The notes beneath the pieces were generated by a model. It did no database searches, was not told where the DNA came from, and was given only the letters and a program-made list of their open reading frames with translations. A DNA stretch of 64,000 bases from the NCBI GenBank assembly GCA_964017045.1, contig OZ024806.1, forward strand, positions 20,108,422 through 20,172,421. Direction: 5' to 3'. Below, piece after piece: positions 23,706 through 36,755 of the stretch. The DNA comes from Omphiscola glabra (lineage: Eukaryota; Mollusca; Gastropoda; Lymnaeidae). Positions within the stretch are counted from its first letter, which is position 1. Each line of letters opens with the position of its first letter. Both the position numbers and the translations under genes were made by a program.

Positions 23706-26700
23706 TTTTTCTTTTTTAATACAGTATATAAATATATATGTATTTTAAGAAGTAGCTGAAATACAATAATTTGAAATTAATTTTTAATCATTAGCCATGC
23801 TTTGGCTAATTAAATAAAATCAATGGCTACAAAACATTTCATTTTGACATATTAACTAATTTTAAATTTTAGGTCAAAAAATTGCTTTCAGTTTAGGGAC
23901 TGTGCCAATGAAAAGCTGCACCAGGGGCAATGCCTAAAACTGGCACCACCCCTTCCTTTTTTTCATCAATAAATGACACAATTTTACATTATGTATAGGC
24001 CTATATAATAGTATATAACATATGGATAATTATTAAGTTTGCACCCCTTCTCAAAATCTCTGAGCCTGCACCTGGGGCACCACTCACCAAGCCCTTTGCA
24101 GGGCCCTAGGGTCAAAGGAAAATGTTCCTCACTTTATTTAAGACATATTTTTATATGCCTATTAATTATATAATGATTATGTCATGTAATGTAGTCTGTT
24201 GAAGTCCTATTCAAAATTTAACCTTAAAAAATAACTATTCATACTTTGTACTATGACTATGCGAGTGATGTTCAACAGTTCAAAAACTTTCATGAACAAT
24301 TTTCAGAATTCAAATTTAAAAAAAAAAGTTTTCTAGGCCCTATGATTTATATGTTTACTTTAAATTATAACACTTCTTAAACTTATACAGCGATGCTGCA
24401 GATTTATTATTTAAATAGTAAATAGGCCTGCTGGGCCTACACTTAATACTATTTATAATTTATTAATAATCTCATCTCATATATATAGTAATATATAGTT
24501 AATTTAATTAATACTATTACTATGACAATAGTTAGTGTGTCAGTGTCAGTTTAATTTTAACGTGTTGGGGACGATGTCTTTTACCATTATACTCAATATG
24601 TCCAACGTATTGCTGTGACTCATAGTACTCATACATAGTCATTGTATAGCAGTATAGCCATAAGCCATGAAATAATGGGTCACGGGGAAATATCCAATTT
24701 TCTGCATTAATTTTAATAATAATTACCTTTGCTGCTCACTTTGCAAACTACCACGGCTTCTAATTATTCGATAATTAAATTATGTGTTTTTATACTTAAT
24801 ACTCCCGTTACCCCTCAATGCTAGTACCAGCTGAGTATTTAGTATTGCTCATATCATTTAAAACAATTTAAGTGTGCCGGTATAGAAGTTATATTTATTT
24901 ATATTATTAAATAGTTTCATTCCTTAGCCTTACTAGGCCAACTACCACTAGTATAATTATAAATAGGGCCATTCATCTATGATTTCTTTTTTTTTTTTAA
25001 AAGCGAATCGATAACGAAAATAATATAGCTTAATTTAAATCATAATTATTTCCTTTGTTATAATGAGATCTCATAAATTGGACTGTTAACAAAATAAGTT
25101 AGTACTCACATTCACTTTCACACTGGTGAAAAAGAAGAAAAAAAAATTGTTCAGTGAAAGAAAAATTAATTTCATTGGTTCGTGTACACCACCAGAGATA
25201 CATCTAGCCAATCAAAATTGCGCTAGTAATATAACTATAAAAACACAAAAGTTCCGATAACTCAAATTTTATACCTATTCAAAATATTTTTTTTATTTCC
25301 CCTGTTTATTTATTTATTAATTTTCCTTCTAATGATTTAAGTCCAGCGATGTTGATATTCGTGGTGCATTTTTGTAACAGGTCATAAATGATGGTAAAAT
25401 TAATTTGAATGCGTGTGTGTACAAATTTAGTTGATTCAGATTTTCATTTACGACTGCTATATTTATAATATTATCTTAGTTACACATCTTTTTTTCCCCT
25501 TTAATGTTTTTGCAAGCGGGCAGCAGGCAAATATAATTTAGCATATGATTTAAAATCAATATTGAAGAGCACTAGGCTCTGCTTTTCACCAAGGATTCCT
25601 CCCCCTGAGACTGGCTGTGTCAATAAACACTTACAGTGCCAATGTAAAAGCTTTTTAACGTGTGACACAGAAAAGGAATTCAATGAGCCGCTGCCCGATA
25701 GCCTCGAGGAGTTTCGCGGTTTTAAGGGGAGGGGGGGGGGGGGGGGCGCTGAGACTCCCAAAGCTGCACAGATATTGGGGAATGTTTACTTTTTCAAAAA
25801 CAAATAAATTATGTAAATTTTAAAATAAGATTATATAATTTAGAATTTAGAGGGATTATGAAGATTCGCCGCCACCATTTCGACATTGGCCGATAAAGAA
25901 AACGTTCAAATGAAAAAGTACTAATGTAAATAGACATGTCGTGTGGCTGAAATAATTGTGAAGATTTACAAATATCCATAAATGTAAACGTCAAAGTTTG
26001 TTTGTTGGTTTTCCCTTGTCGTTTCTTTGTTAGGTCCCCATCCTGTCAGGATATTTTGTTATGAACAGTTATGGATTAAACGTTTTATCTTTTTGACTAA
26101 TTAAGATAGATCGTACCTAATTTCATAAGGTTAGGTTTATGGATAGATTTAGGGTTCAGGTTAGGTTTAAGGATAGATTTAGGGTTCATGTTAGGTTTAG
26201 GGATACATTTAGGAAATTTTTCATCATCTTTTAACGTTGTATTCTTAATTTTACGGGTCATGGCAATCAAGTTGGCGGCCATGATAAAAACACGGTACGA
26301 TCTATTCGAATTTACCTTTTATTTAACGAAGTGGCTATTCGGACCCGGGTATCAAAAGTGAGAGGTTGGGATTAAAAATATATTAAAAACAATAGTTTTG
26401 GGTTTATAAGAAAAATAAAAGATAATTGAATGGAATATATTTCTGTAAATTTATTTCTTCAGTTTAACTAAAATAAACTACCACAAATGACATCCAAATA
26501 GCATTTAGTCTAAAGTGACCTGGGTCCGAATAACCTCAGCCTTTTTAAACGTATAAATTTAGCGTTTTAAAATGATGCTTGACATACGCCCGGCCCCATC
26601 TCGATAAAATCCCCCTCCGATAAAAGACACCCTCAATCATTATTGTAATAGTTCTGTCTACGGACGAAAATTTTATACCACTTTCATGCACAACACGAAA

Positions 26701-29209
26701 TTTCGCAATGCAAACGCTGTATTTTGCGGAAAGGGCTTTAGTGCACTGACTCAGCTTTACCCCAAGTAACGAATCAGAGTAAGTGGTAACCCCGTGAATT
26801 ATGTTTCTGTTGTGAGACGCAAAGACAGTCCATAAAAACTGTCATAACTTTACCAAGCTCTTACATAATATGAAAAAAAATGGAACAGACAAGGCGCTAG
26901 ATTTTTTTTAAAAATTTTGCTAAATAATTATCCTACTTTAAAAAGCCGAGGTGTCACTTACTCAAATTAATCAGCTCATTGTTAATTTAATGAAAATAAT
27001 AGCCTACTTTTCATTTGTATTTTTAAAAAAATTTAAAAACATATTCAAAATTTTTACATTTAATTTTTTTTAAATTATCTTCCGTAAAGGGTCATGGAGA
27101 AAGTTATTCTCAGAATGTAAAAAACGAAGTGGGACATATGGCACTAATGGTGAGTTTATGGCCCTCAGCGGCTGGTTGCCAGAAAAATAATGTTTTAGAA
27201 TCCCTAAGTTCAACACACACACACACGTTTTGAAGCAGAGAATTGCCTAGTAGGGCAGTAACAAGCCTCGTTATTGAGCGCGGGACGGGGTAATGACCTA
27301 GTGCGGCAGTGGGTTCCAACTTACGTAAAGATCGACACACCAATCACACAAAGGCCGATATCCTAGGACACACAGTCACATACCAGTGAACCTGCTCCTC
27401 CGCGTCGTGACCTCACCATTTGAACAACGTTGTACCGGTGAATGGGTAGTCTGGGACAATGAATAGAGAGCGCAGCCCCGCCTACTGAACGTTGTGTCGT
27501 TGTTTTACGTGGTGCAAATCAAACAACAACAACAACAAAACCCAAGTGTTTCATTTGAGCTCTATGGTGTCCTGGGGAGCTGATCATTGTGACCTATTTG
27601 AACTCTGTACGAAGTGTTTAATTTCTCTGGCTAAAGGTAAGACACTTAATCTGTGCTTAATTTTGGACAAATTCGTGGGTGTGCGTGCATGCGTTTGTGC
27701 ATGCGTGTTTTTTTAAAAATCTGGATAGCACATCCAGAAACAGTTTTAGTTGATCCAACCCCTTAGGCCTTTTCTACCTTTGCTAGAGACATGAAATCTA
27801 TCACTCAACAGATTGATGGGAGTGGTGGTAGGTAAAAATGGAGGTACAGAAACCTAATAAAAGTTTCTTAAAATGAAATTTTTTAATTTTTTTTTTTAAT
27901 TTGTAATAAGCTGCTACATAAATTATTCAACTAACTCCATGGAAGTAAAATCTGCGGATCAACGTTACCATATTTTGTGTTTATTTATCCTTCCAAAAGT
28001 GCCACTAAAATAAGCGATGACGTCAGTTTTTGATGCCTAAATGCTTACTTCTCAGTGCCCAGTGCCTAACTTTCAATGGTGTCCCACCGCATTGGCTGGA
28101 AACTTTACAAAACATTAGGCCTGTATATGTGTACACAGAGTAGTTTATGTGAACGTAAAAGTCACCCAGAACGAAAATCCCTGAGCCGTAGCACGATTAG
28201 AAAAATGAGGTCCCGAGTTTGAAAACATGTTTGTTGAAGCTTGTTTGTGAGAATGGCCTGTGAAACTGTGAAGAATAAATAACATATTTTAAAAATGTGA
28301 ACAATCGCGAATTCATTCTAATTCTACAAATGTCTTTTGAGGTGACCGCTAAGTTTAGTCTTATAAACCAAACCATAATATTTTATATATTTTTTTTAAT
28401 AAATCCAACCTCTCACTCTTTTTCGCTCCTTGAAAAAAACACACATTTTTTTCGATAAACAAAAGTCCGCAGCATATAATTTTGAAGTTACGTTTTCGAC
28501 ACCACCCGCTGTCGCAGTACGAGTAACTGTATTATTTGCCATAACGAGTTGCATAATAATTAAAGGTAATTAAACTCAGCCTTTAAATGTCCTCCTTTAT
28601 ATTATTTTATCATTATCTGACCGTCAAAAAAAAAAAAAAAAAAAAATGTTTCTAAAAAATAGAAAGAGATTAAAAAATAAATAAATATTGCAATGAAATC
28701 TCCCAGAAATCTCTCAGTCATGAGTTATCATAATTTTATTTTTTTTAAAAACAGAACATAATATTATTAGGTAAACAATTGCATGTTTAACACAGCAAAA
28801 CCACAACGTAAACACATAGAAGTGAAATAACTAGAGAATTTTTTACTACTGTTTCTCTAATGACCAACACACTACACAATAATCTCAGAACAGCCACGTA
28901 ACAATCACAGCCACACCACTCAACTTCATCAGATGCACACGAACAATTGTCACACCACACAAACCCTCACTGTCACATCTTACAAATTTAACAGACACAC
29001 ACACACGACCGCACAAGACAAACAATAGCCACAACAGTCAACCCTATCACTAGCACAACACAACCGTAACAGGTAAACCACACAACTTAATCAGCCACAC
29101 ACACGAGCATCATCACCCAACCATCACTGCCCCATCACATACAATGAAAGCTCCACCACATAGCCACCACAGCAGTTCTCACATGGGCACAACCATCAAC
29201 CCATCCATT
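23706..29209. other. 5.5-kb AT-rich intergenic region
   Basis: This lies upstream of squalene synthase on the minus strand and of the lengsin-like gene on the plus strand, so both promoters and any non-coding first exons would be expected here. I cannot point to a convincing core promoter. Small items seen: a short interspersed TTAGG-like repeat at about 26125-26216, a G14 run near 25727-25745, a short CA run near 27215, and an AC-rich stretch at about 28870-29200. The ORFs at 25501-25761, 25562-25807, 27110-27343 and 27492-27716 have no recognisable domains. Confidence 0.5.
26125..26216. repeat. Short GGTTAGGTTTA-type direct repeat
   Basis: Three degenerate copies of about 34 bp of the form AGGTTAGGTTTAGGGATAGA TTTAGG. 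They resemble telomere-like TTAGGG words but do not form a continuous telomeric run. Confidence 0.7.
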
Positions 29210-31487
29210 CAATGTTCCCTCTAAGCTGCGCTATCTCACAGACGCCGCGCAGCAGTTTTGAGTATCCGCGCAGCAAAGTTTTATACAATAAATTCGAACA
29301 AATACGCTGCACTCTGATGCCGGAATTATACAGTTGTATAACTTTTACATCTATGATTTTAATTTGATTCAGATCTACATGTTTGTCTTTTTACGTATAA
29401 CTATTGATTTACAAACATAGCGATACATACCGGATCTAGCTAGCCTCGTTCTGAACCACAGCCGCCATTCATGTAAATTTCGTGGCGCATACTGCGCAGT
29501 GAATGTATATAAAGTAAATAAATCGCATATCTCTAGTTTATTATAAATGTAGTAGCTAATTGTTGTCAATAATGTTTTAAACGTTGTGTCTTAACGTCAG
29601 TTAAGCGAACTGTCAGCGTCATCGCTTGCTGAGAAAAAGTGTAGATCAAATTTTAAAACGGAATGGCTCAATGAATTTGTGCATGCAGCACTATCAGATT
29701 CATCGTCAGAGTGGACTGACAAGCTGGGTGATATTTTTAAGTATCGTGAAGATGATGATGTTGTCTGTGAAATGTGGTTCAAAGCTAATGCATGTAGTGA
29801 TTTCCCCCTGAATTATCTTAAACAACATGTCAAGCAAAAAATACACACAGAAGCTGTACAAAGACTTCGTTCGATACTGTCAGGAGTTGTATTGCAAATG
29901 CTTACAGAAAGTGTCGCTGATCGAGGCATGAGACAAGAAGCAGCACAACGTAAAAGTTCTGAAGAAGACCAGGTTAAAATGTTGACCTCTAAGCTATCAA
30001 CATGAACACATCTATAAATGCGGTTCAGTAAATACACAACCTTATGGCTAAGTATGCCCCAGTCCCAGATAGCTAGCGCAGTAAGAATTACGCTTTTGAG
30101 TTGGGCATCGATGATGCTTGCAAACATATCAGTTTAATGGCAGACATTGAAAAATTCCTTAGGACAGTGTACACATTTTTTAGTTAGTCGACATTATGGA
30201 AAGCCCAGTTTATCGAACTAGGTCACAGAGGCTAATCAGGATGTATATATTTTGTGCTTTTCTGATAATGTACATCTGCACTGTAGCCTTTAAATCACTG
30301 AATGAAATTAGATGGCTTTCGCGGCACTTTGCTTTAAGAGCATTGCTGAGAAACATACACGTGTTGACAGAATACTGTGAGGATCAGGTGGGTATGTATA
30401 ATATTCAGTTGATAAGTACTGTTTGAAGAAACTAAGGGATCCGCAGTTTCGAACTGCATTGATTGTCTTTGAGAAATTTGTTGGTGAACTTGCTGAATTA
30501 TGCAAGCTGCTATAAAGAAAAAATCTTAAGACCTTCGAGGCATACCAGTTTGTGAAAGCAAGGATCGCTAAGCTCCGTGCCTTACCTTGATGAAAATGTG
30601 CACTGGTCCGAAGAGTTTGCTGAATTGCTTGCAAATGACGAGGATATAAACACGAGTTCCATCCTAAAATTGGTTGAATGTTTATGTTTGCACCTGGACT
30701 CTCGTTTCCCTGACAGTGAGTTGATGCAATGGCGAATCTTTGAGCTATCAGCGTTACACGACACTTCAGATTTAAATTTTGGCCAAGAAGAACTTGCAGC
30801 ACTGGATTTCTAGAGGTGCGGCATTCCTGGAAACTCCGATGATTTTCTGCCAAAAGTAAGGATCAGTATCGTAACTTAAGGTTTGTGCTTGATGACAAAA
30901 TGAAATGTGGGTTGATGTAGACTTTTGACGAGATGGTTCGGTTTGTAATAAATGAGGATCAGTTCGGTGACATTGCCATTCTGTTGGATATTTGTGCTAC
31001 ATTTCTTGTATAAAGCGCCAATAGTGAACGTGGATTCAGCCTAAAGAAAATAGGCTGGAAGATTTACATTTGGACATGCTTATGAGGATTAAATATTATT
31101 AGAGTGATGGACATCAGATCAACATTGAAGACGTATAAAAGATGGATCGCTGAAAGACAGGCAAAGTACCTCCAGAAATGAGTCAATCAAATGACTAGCG
31201 GCCATTGGTAGTAGTGTCTTGGAATTTAGTTGCTTGACCCAACGACGGGAAATTAATAGAAATAAATAAATTGTTCATGGAACTATTGTGACATTTCTGA
31301 TTATAATTATTGAATTTCAGTTCCTTTATTTATTTATATAAAAGTTATTGCACTAAAGTTCATTTATATAATTTCCATGTGTGTGTGTGTGTGTTTTGGG
31401 CTGCACACAAAAAATTTGATGCTGTAAAAATGTGCACACTACTGTATGATTTTGCACACGAACCAGCAAACCTTAGAGGACACATTG
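29210..31487 (+). mobile_element. Full-length hAT transposon, inactivated
   Basis: Left end CAATGTTCCCTCTAAGCTGC (29210) and right end CCTTAGAGGACACATTG (31487) form imperfect terminal inverted repeats (CAATGT.CCTCTAAG). They are flanked by a perfect 8-bp duplication CATCCATT at 29202-29209 and 31488-31495. The 2278-bp interior carries a broken transposase-like reading frame on the plus strand. Terminal repeats, 8-bp duplication and protein remnant agree on the hAT superfamily. The element sits only 78 bp upstream of the start codon of the lengsin-like gene. Confidence 0.88.
29640..31185 (+). pseudogene. hAT transposase-like pseudogene
   Basis: Fragments are spread over several frames with stops. 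They include KTEWLNEFVHAAL and EMWFKANACSDFPLN near the start, ALRALLRNIHVLTEYCED near 30320, HLDSRFPDSELMQWRIFEL near 30700, and ANSERGFSLKKIGWK at about 31020-31065. The last matches the conserved hAT C-terminal dimerisation block (N/C-S-E-R-x-F-S), and the Phe-Pro-Asp segment matches the region ahead of it in C17orf113/ZNF862-like hAT proteins, as I recall that family. At least six interruptions rule out a working transposase. Confidence 0.75.
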
Positions 31488-31565
31488 CATCCATTCAGAC
31501 TACAAACATACGTTACAAACAACCACGTTACTCCATCCACCACAGGTTGTAAAACGCTAAACAAG

Positions 31566-34500
31566 ATGAGCTTACAAAGACAAGCGTGGACCGTGGAAGA
31601 CTTTGACCTCATGCAAATAGTCTACTACGACATCAACGGCACGCCCCGAGGGAAGACAATCCCCAAAAATGTTGCCAGAAAATCCTTGCAGGATGGCATT
31701 GAATTCATTCAAGGTGAGTTAAGTTTAAACCAAGACAATTAAAACAATTAAACGTACCATTTAATGGTATTTCTAAACCCGTTTTAAATTAACTTTAAAT
31801 TTAAATAACATTGAGGGTGAGGAAGGAAAAATCCGAAGGGCTGTGAAAACTGGTATTGTAGAGCATACCTAGAACAAACTTGCAAATTCTCAGCTCTTAG
31901 GGAAGAGACAAGTCCATCAGTTAAGTTCTTCTCTTAGTTTACACTCAACATAACAACATGAAAAGGTCAGATAGGGAAATGGTGTCGGTGGGCCGGAGCG
32001 CGAACTCTTAAAAGTAATGCCCCCCTCCGGAACCCCCCCACGGGCCGACGCCGGGTCTCCCCGTCACCAGACATTGCGGAAGCACGCCGGTAAACTCACC
32101 CCCCCCCCCCCCCGGGCCTGAAAACTCGCGTTTAAAGCGTTCGCAGTCGACTTTCCCAGAGGGTCTGGGATTGTTTGCTTCCAGTCCGGATGGAAGGTGT
32201 TGCGTTACCACCAATGGGAGTCTTTCGGTCGGGACGGAAAGCCGGGACGAAACACAACAACACGAAGAATGTTCCGCCATCTCTCTGCTCTCCGCACCAT
32301 GACTGATCACTTTCACTCTCAAAAACATCTCTTTATATATGTGCATCTAGTTATTTTAAGACTTCGCCTCTCTCACAACAATGACCATTGAAAAATACAT
32401 GTTAAGTAGAGCATTTGTAATGGCTGGACTTAGGGCCACGCTTGCACCTTGATAAACATGGGATGAACACTAGGCCTGAAGTTATGTCCCACCGTTTGCT
32501 GACCATCGTTGTAAATTTGCACACAAGATGGCCATGACATCAACGCAAGGCCCGACTTAACGCTTCCTTCCTCGCCTAACTTCTGTTTATGACCAACTTC
32601 TGTTCCTTCCTAACTTCTGTTCCTGACTAACTTCTGTTCCTGTCAAATTCTGTTCATGACTAACTTCTGTTCATGACTAACTTCTGTTCATGACTAACTT
32701 CTGTTCATGACTATCTTCTGTTCCTGGCTAACTTCTGCTCCTACCTACATTATTTTCCTCACAAACGTCAGTTCCTGCAAAATTCTGTTCCTGCCTACCT
32801 CTGTTCCTGTCTAATTTGTATGAGAATCCCCCAAAGTTCCCGATACTATGCGGCGTCGAGCTTCATGAAACAGACAATCATTTTATTATTTACTGACGAC
32901 AATATGTGACCCCCAGCTTATCGGGATAATAATGGAAGGTCATTTGCGATAATTTATACCTGCTATTGCAAAAACTCATCATAATTCTTAACTTTAAAAA
33001 GACATATCTATGGAATGATATTTACGTTTCCAACATCATTAAGTTTTGAGAAGTATTTATCTGGTATATATTATGTGCCTACCATACATATAAGGTATCA
33101 CTCATATAAGGTACACCCCCCCCCCCCATTTGTTTTCACATGAACTTAAATTACCAAATCTAAATTATCACTAACTGTATCATTATTGTCACTAAAGAAG
33201 TTAAATGAGGGAAGATTTCTACGCTAGAAAAACAAGTTAGATGTCACGTGTTTTTAAATTGTTGGGCCTACCGTACTCCTTTTGGGGGCCCTTGAACTAC
33301 ATTTTTTTTCTCTCTAAAAATTGTGAAAACATAAACTTAAATTTATAACAAAAACTCTATACATTTGAAATATTGATATCAATATAAAACTTTAAACAAA
33401 CTTGTTTTTTGTCAAAAATTATACACTATTGGAAAATCGTAAAAAAAATAATTCTTTTATCTATAGAAGAATCTCGCAACCGTTTCTACGTCTATAACAG
33501 TCTATACAGTTGTTAATCTAATAAACATACACAACCACTTTACTTTTTGCAAAGTAAAAACAAAAATATATTTAAATTTTTTGAAGAAAAAAATATTAAC
33601 CCATCTAAATTTATGAAAATTAAATTTTCAAGTGTTTAAAATGATTGTTTTTTTTATATTCATAGGTATACTTATGTAAATATACTCACGTTTTGTTAAC
33701 GCCATAGATTTTCTTAATTGATAAATATACGTTTATTTGTAAAAAAAAATAATTCTCAAATATAATACCATATGTTTTAAATATTTTGTCATCCACGTAG
33801 AAATGTACACATCCTATTTCCTACCACCGCTATGCATGCAACTAAGAAGGTTAATAATTTTTTTAATGCATTCCTCAATTCTGAGACTTATCTTCCGATG
33901 CCTGTGCAAAAACTGAAAGTATCGACCACTGAGCAACCCCCACCCCATTTTTTTCCCCAAGATTTTAATAAAAAAATTAACAAAATCATCCACGTGATTG
34001 TAGTTCCTTACATACACAAATAGACATATTTTAAATTATTTTGTGTGCACTTCATATGGTTTGTTCTTATTAGGATGAGTGATAAGTGAATTCGTGAATG
34101 CTATTTGGCATTTTGCTATGGAATTTTGCTGCACTAATTGACTTAAACGGCATTTTATTATTAAAAATACATTTAAAGACTAACGTTATAGTTATAAATT
34201 TAATAAAAATTTATATTTTGGAATTAAAAAGTAACAATTTATTAAATGTTAAAAATACAAAGCTAATATTTTTAAAATGTTTTATTAACAATTTAAAAAG
34301 CAATCATTTATATGTTTTAATTTTACTTAAGAAACTGATGTTTGGGTTTTCCCGATAAATATGATTACGCTGTAATTCTTTGATCATAATTATTTTATTT
34401 TATTTTCATAACCTTTAAATGCACATAAATGCTTAAAATAGTTCCTTGGTTCATACTTTAAATGTATCTGTAATTTAAGATAATAATACTTAAACATTTC

Positions 34501-35878
34501 ATTAAAATGAAAGCGGATATATATTAATTTTTGCGCATTTAAATTTATTCGATTTCCGTAACATAATAGAAAATAACTATGATTGTTTTTAAGAATCCGA
34601 ACGTATTTAAATCGTATCGTTTCTTTGGCACTACGGTCAGCATAGCTTATTCGTATATATATAATAAAAAAAAATTATATCTATATATATATATATATAA
34701 GATATATATTTGTATATATTTGTATGTATTAAATCTCTGACATTCAGATGATTGGTAATTCATGTTGGAAATATTTCTGTTGAAGGATTTATTATTTTTA
34801 AATGACCAAGGTAGACCCCTGTGAGGAACTGGTGAATATTTTAATGATAAACGATCAAGATTGTGTGTTACTAAAAATAGACTCCGCCAAACAGTTCTAC
34901 AGGTTGTTGGCCTGGCAGCAGATTTCCCCATGAAGGTGAAGGAGCTTATGGAGGGATTCACCAATGGCATGTTCGTCCCCGACCTTGACACGCTCGTTAA
35001 GTGGCCATGGGCCTGTAAACCAGGACGAATGGTTGGACAGGTCATAGGTCATATAATTCAAGAGGATGGTCGGCCTGACCCTATTGCGATCCGCAACCAG
35101 GTAATTTAAATAAAAATTAAGGGCTCCTATCTATGGTCTTGTTTTAAGAAGACCCCTTTTTTTTAGCACATTCAATTCAATTATATTATGATTCCCCCCC
35201 CCCCCCCCCCCCCCCCCCGTATTGTTGGGCTTCTTTTAAGGCTTCATTTCTTTGGGTTCTTGACATCATGAAGAGCTGAAATGTTGTACAAGGCTTAGTC
35301 TCACGATACATTTTGAAGTATTTCGTTTAGAGACATAGATCTAATATCGTTACTTCCCATAAAAAATATTGGTCAGTGAAAATAAAATAAAATATAAATA
35401 AATAGAAAGTCACAGTAGATTTTTTTAAAAATTGCATGCTTCAAAATCACACCGAAAAGGGAGACAATTTTGGAACAGCAATGCACTTTTTGAAAAAAAT
35501 AGCAATTGCATCCCCTTTAAATAAAAAAAAGCGATCAGTATAACGGCATTGGCCGAAATGTAGTGTTTTCGAGAGCTAATTACAGGAGTCGGCAAATCGT
35601 GGCTCGCGAGCCGCATGCGGCTCTTTAGCCACCTTAGTGCGGCTAGGCCATCTGCCACAAATTGGTTTTAATTCTGAAAAAAACATGGTTCATGACATGG
35701 TCTTGACCGGTTCTTGAAAAGAAATTTGTCTCTCAAAAAGTTTTAATCGTCCCGCTGCTGATTTTTTGGTTCCTTTGACTAATAAGATTTCCTAATACTG
35801 GTATAGTGGATTATGGTGTTCAATTGAAATAAAAATGTTCCCAAACATGTCATCTAATATAAAAGAGGGTGATACTTA

Positions 35879-35912
<34 letters not shown>

Positions 35913-36680
35913 TGTGTGTGTGTGTGTGTGTGTGTATTAGTAGATATATATTGTTTGTGTCTCTTTAATCTAGTGGCAGTTAAATTGAAAGTTTTATCGC
36001 AGTCTAAGAATCTTAAATTTTTTGAATTGTTGTTGAATTGGATTTTTTAAAAAATTTATGAACCATTGCTTTAAACATAAGTTTCTTATGCGGTATCAGC
36101 TTGACAGTCAAGTACGAAGGTTGAAGACGATGGGGTACACCATCCTAGCTTCATCCAGCATACAGTTTACAGTGTTTCAACGAGCCAACGATGTGTGTGG
36201 TGAATTTTTAGGTGAGTCAAATAGTTGAAGTTTTAAAACTCAAACTACGGTTGGTCGTCACTGGGAAAAAAAACAGGGAGGGGGCTGGGGGTTTCAATGG
36301 AATTTTTAATAAAATACATATATTTAGAAAAAAAAATTAACGAACTGTTTTGGCAAGGATTATATGTAGTGTAGAGGATAGTGGAGACATCATCGGTTGT
36401 GGCAGCTATGTAACATCTTTTCATTTGCTACTATGGTGCCATTTTAGAAATTTCCCCCCTTCAATCTCTGATTTGTGATGTTCTTCCTAGCTCATTCAAC
36501 CACTTGTTGCTGTTTCTCTCTCTTCTCTTTCTCTATGCCTTTCTCTCTCTCTATCTTTCTCTCTGTCTCTCTCTCTCCATCTTTCTGTCGCTCTTCTCTC
36601 TCTCTCTCTCTCTTAATCTCACTCCCAATCACCCTCTCAATCTCTCTCACAATCGCTCTCTCTTTCTCCCTCTCCCTCTT

Positions 36681-36755
<75 letters not shown>

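Noticed and set aside
25562..25807. 81-codon plus-strand ORF with Cys-rich start
   Set aside because: No recognised domain, it ends in a poly-G run, and no splice partners or homologous family come to mind.
26125..26216. Interstitial telomere
   Set aside because: TTAGG-like words are scattered in a degenerate 34-bp repeat and do not form a telomeric run.
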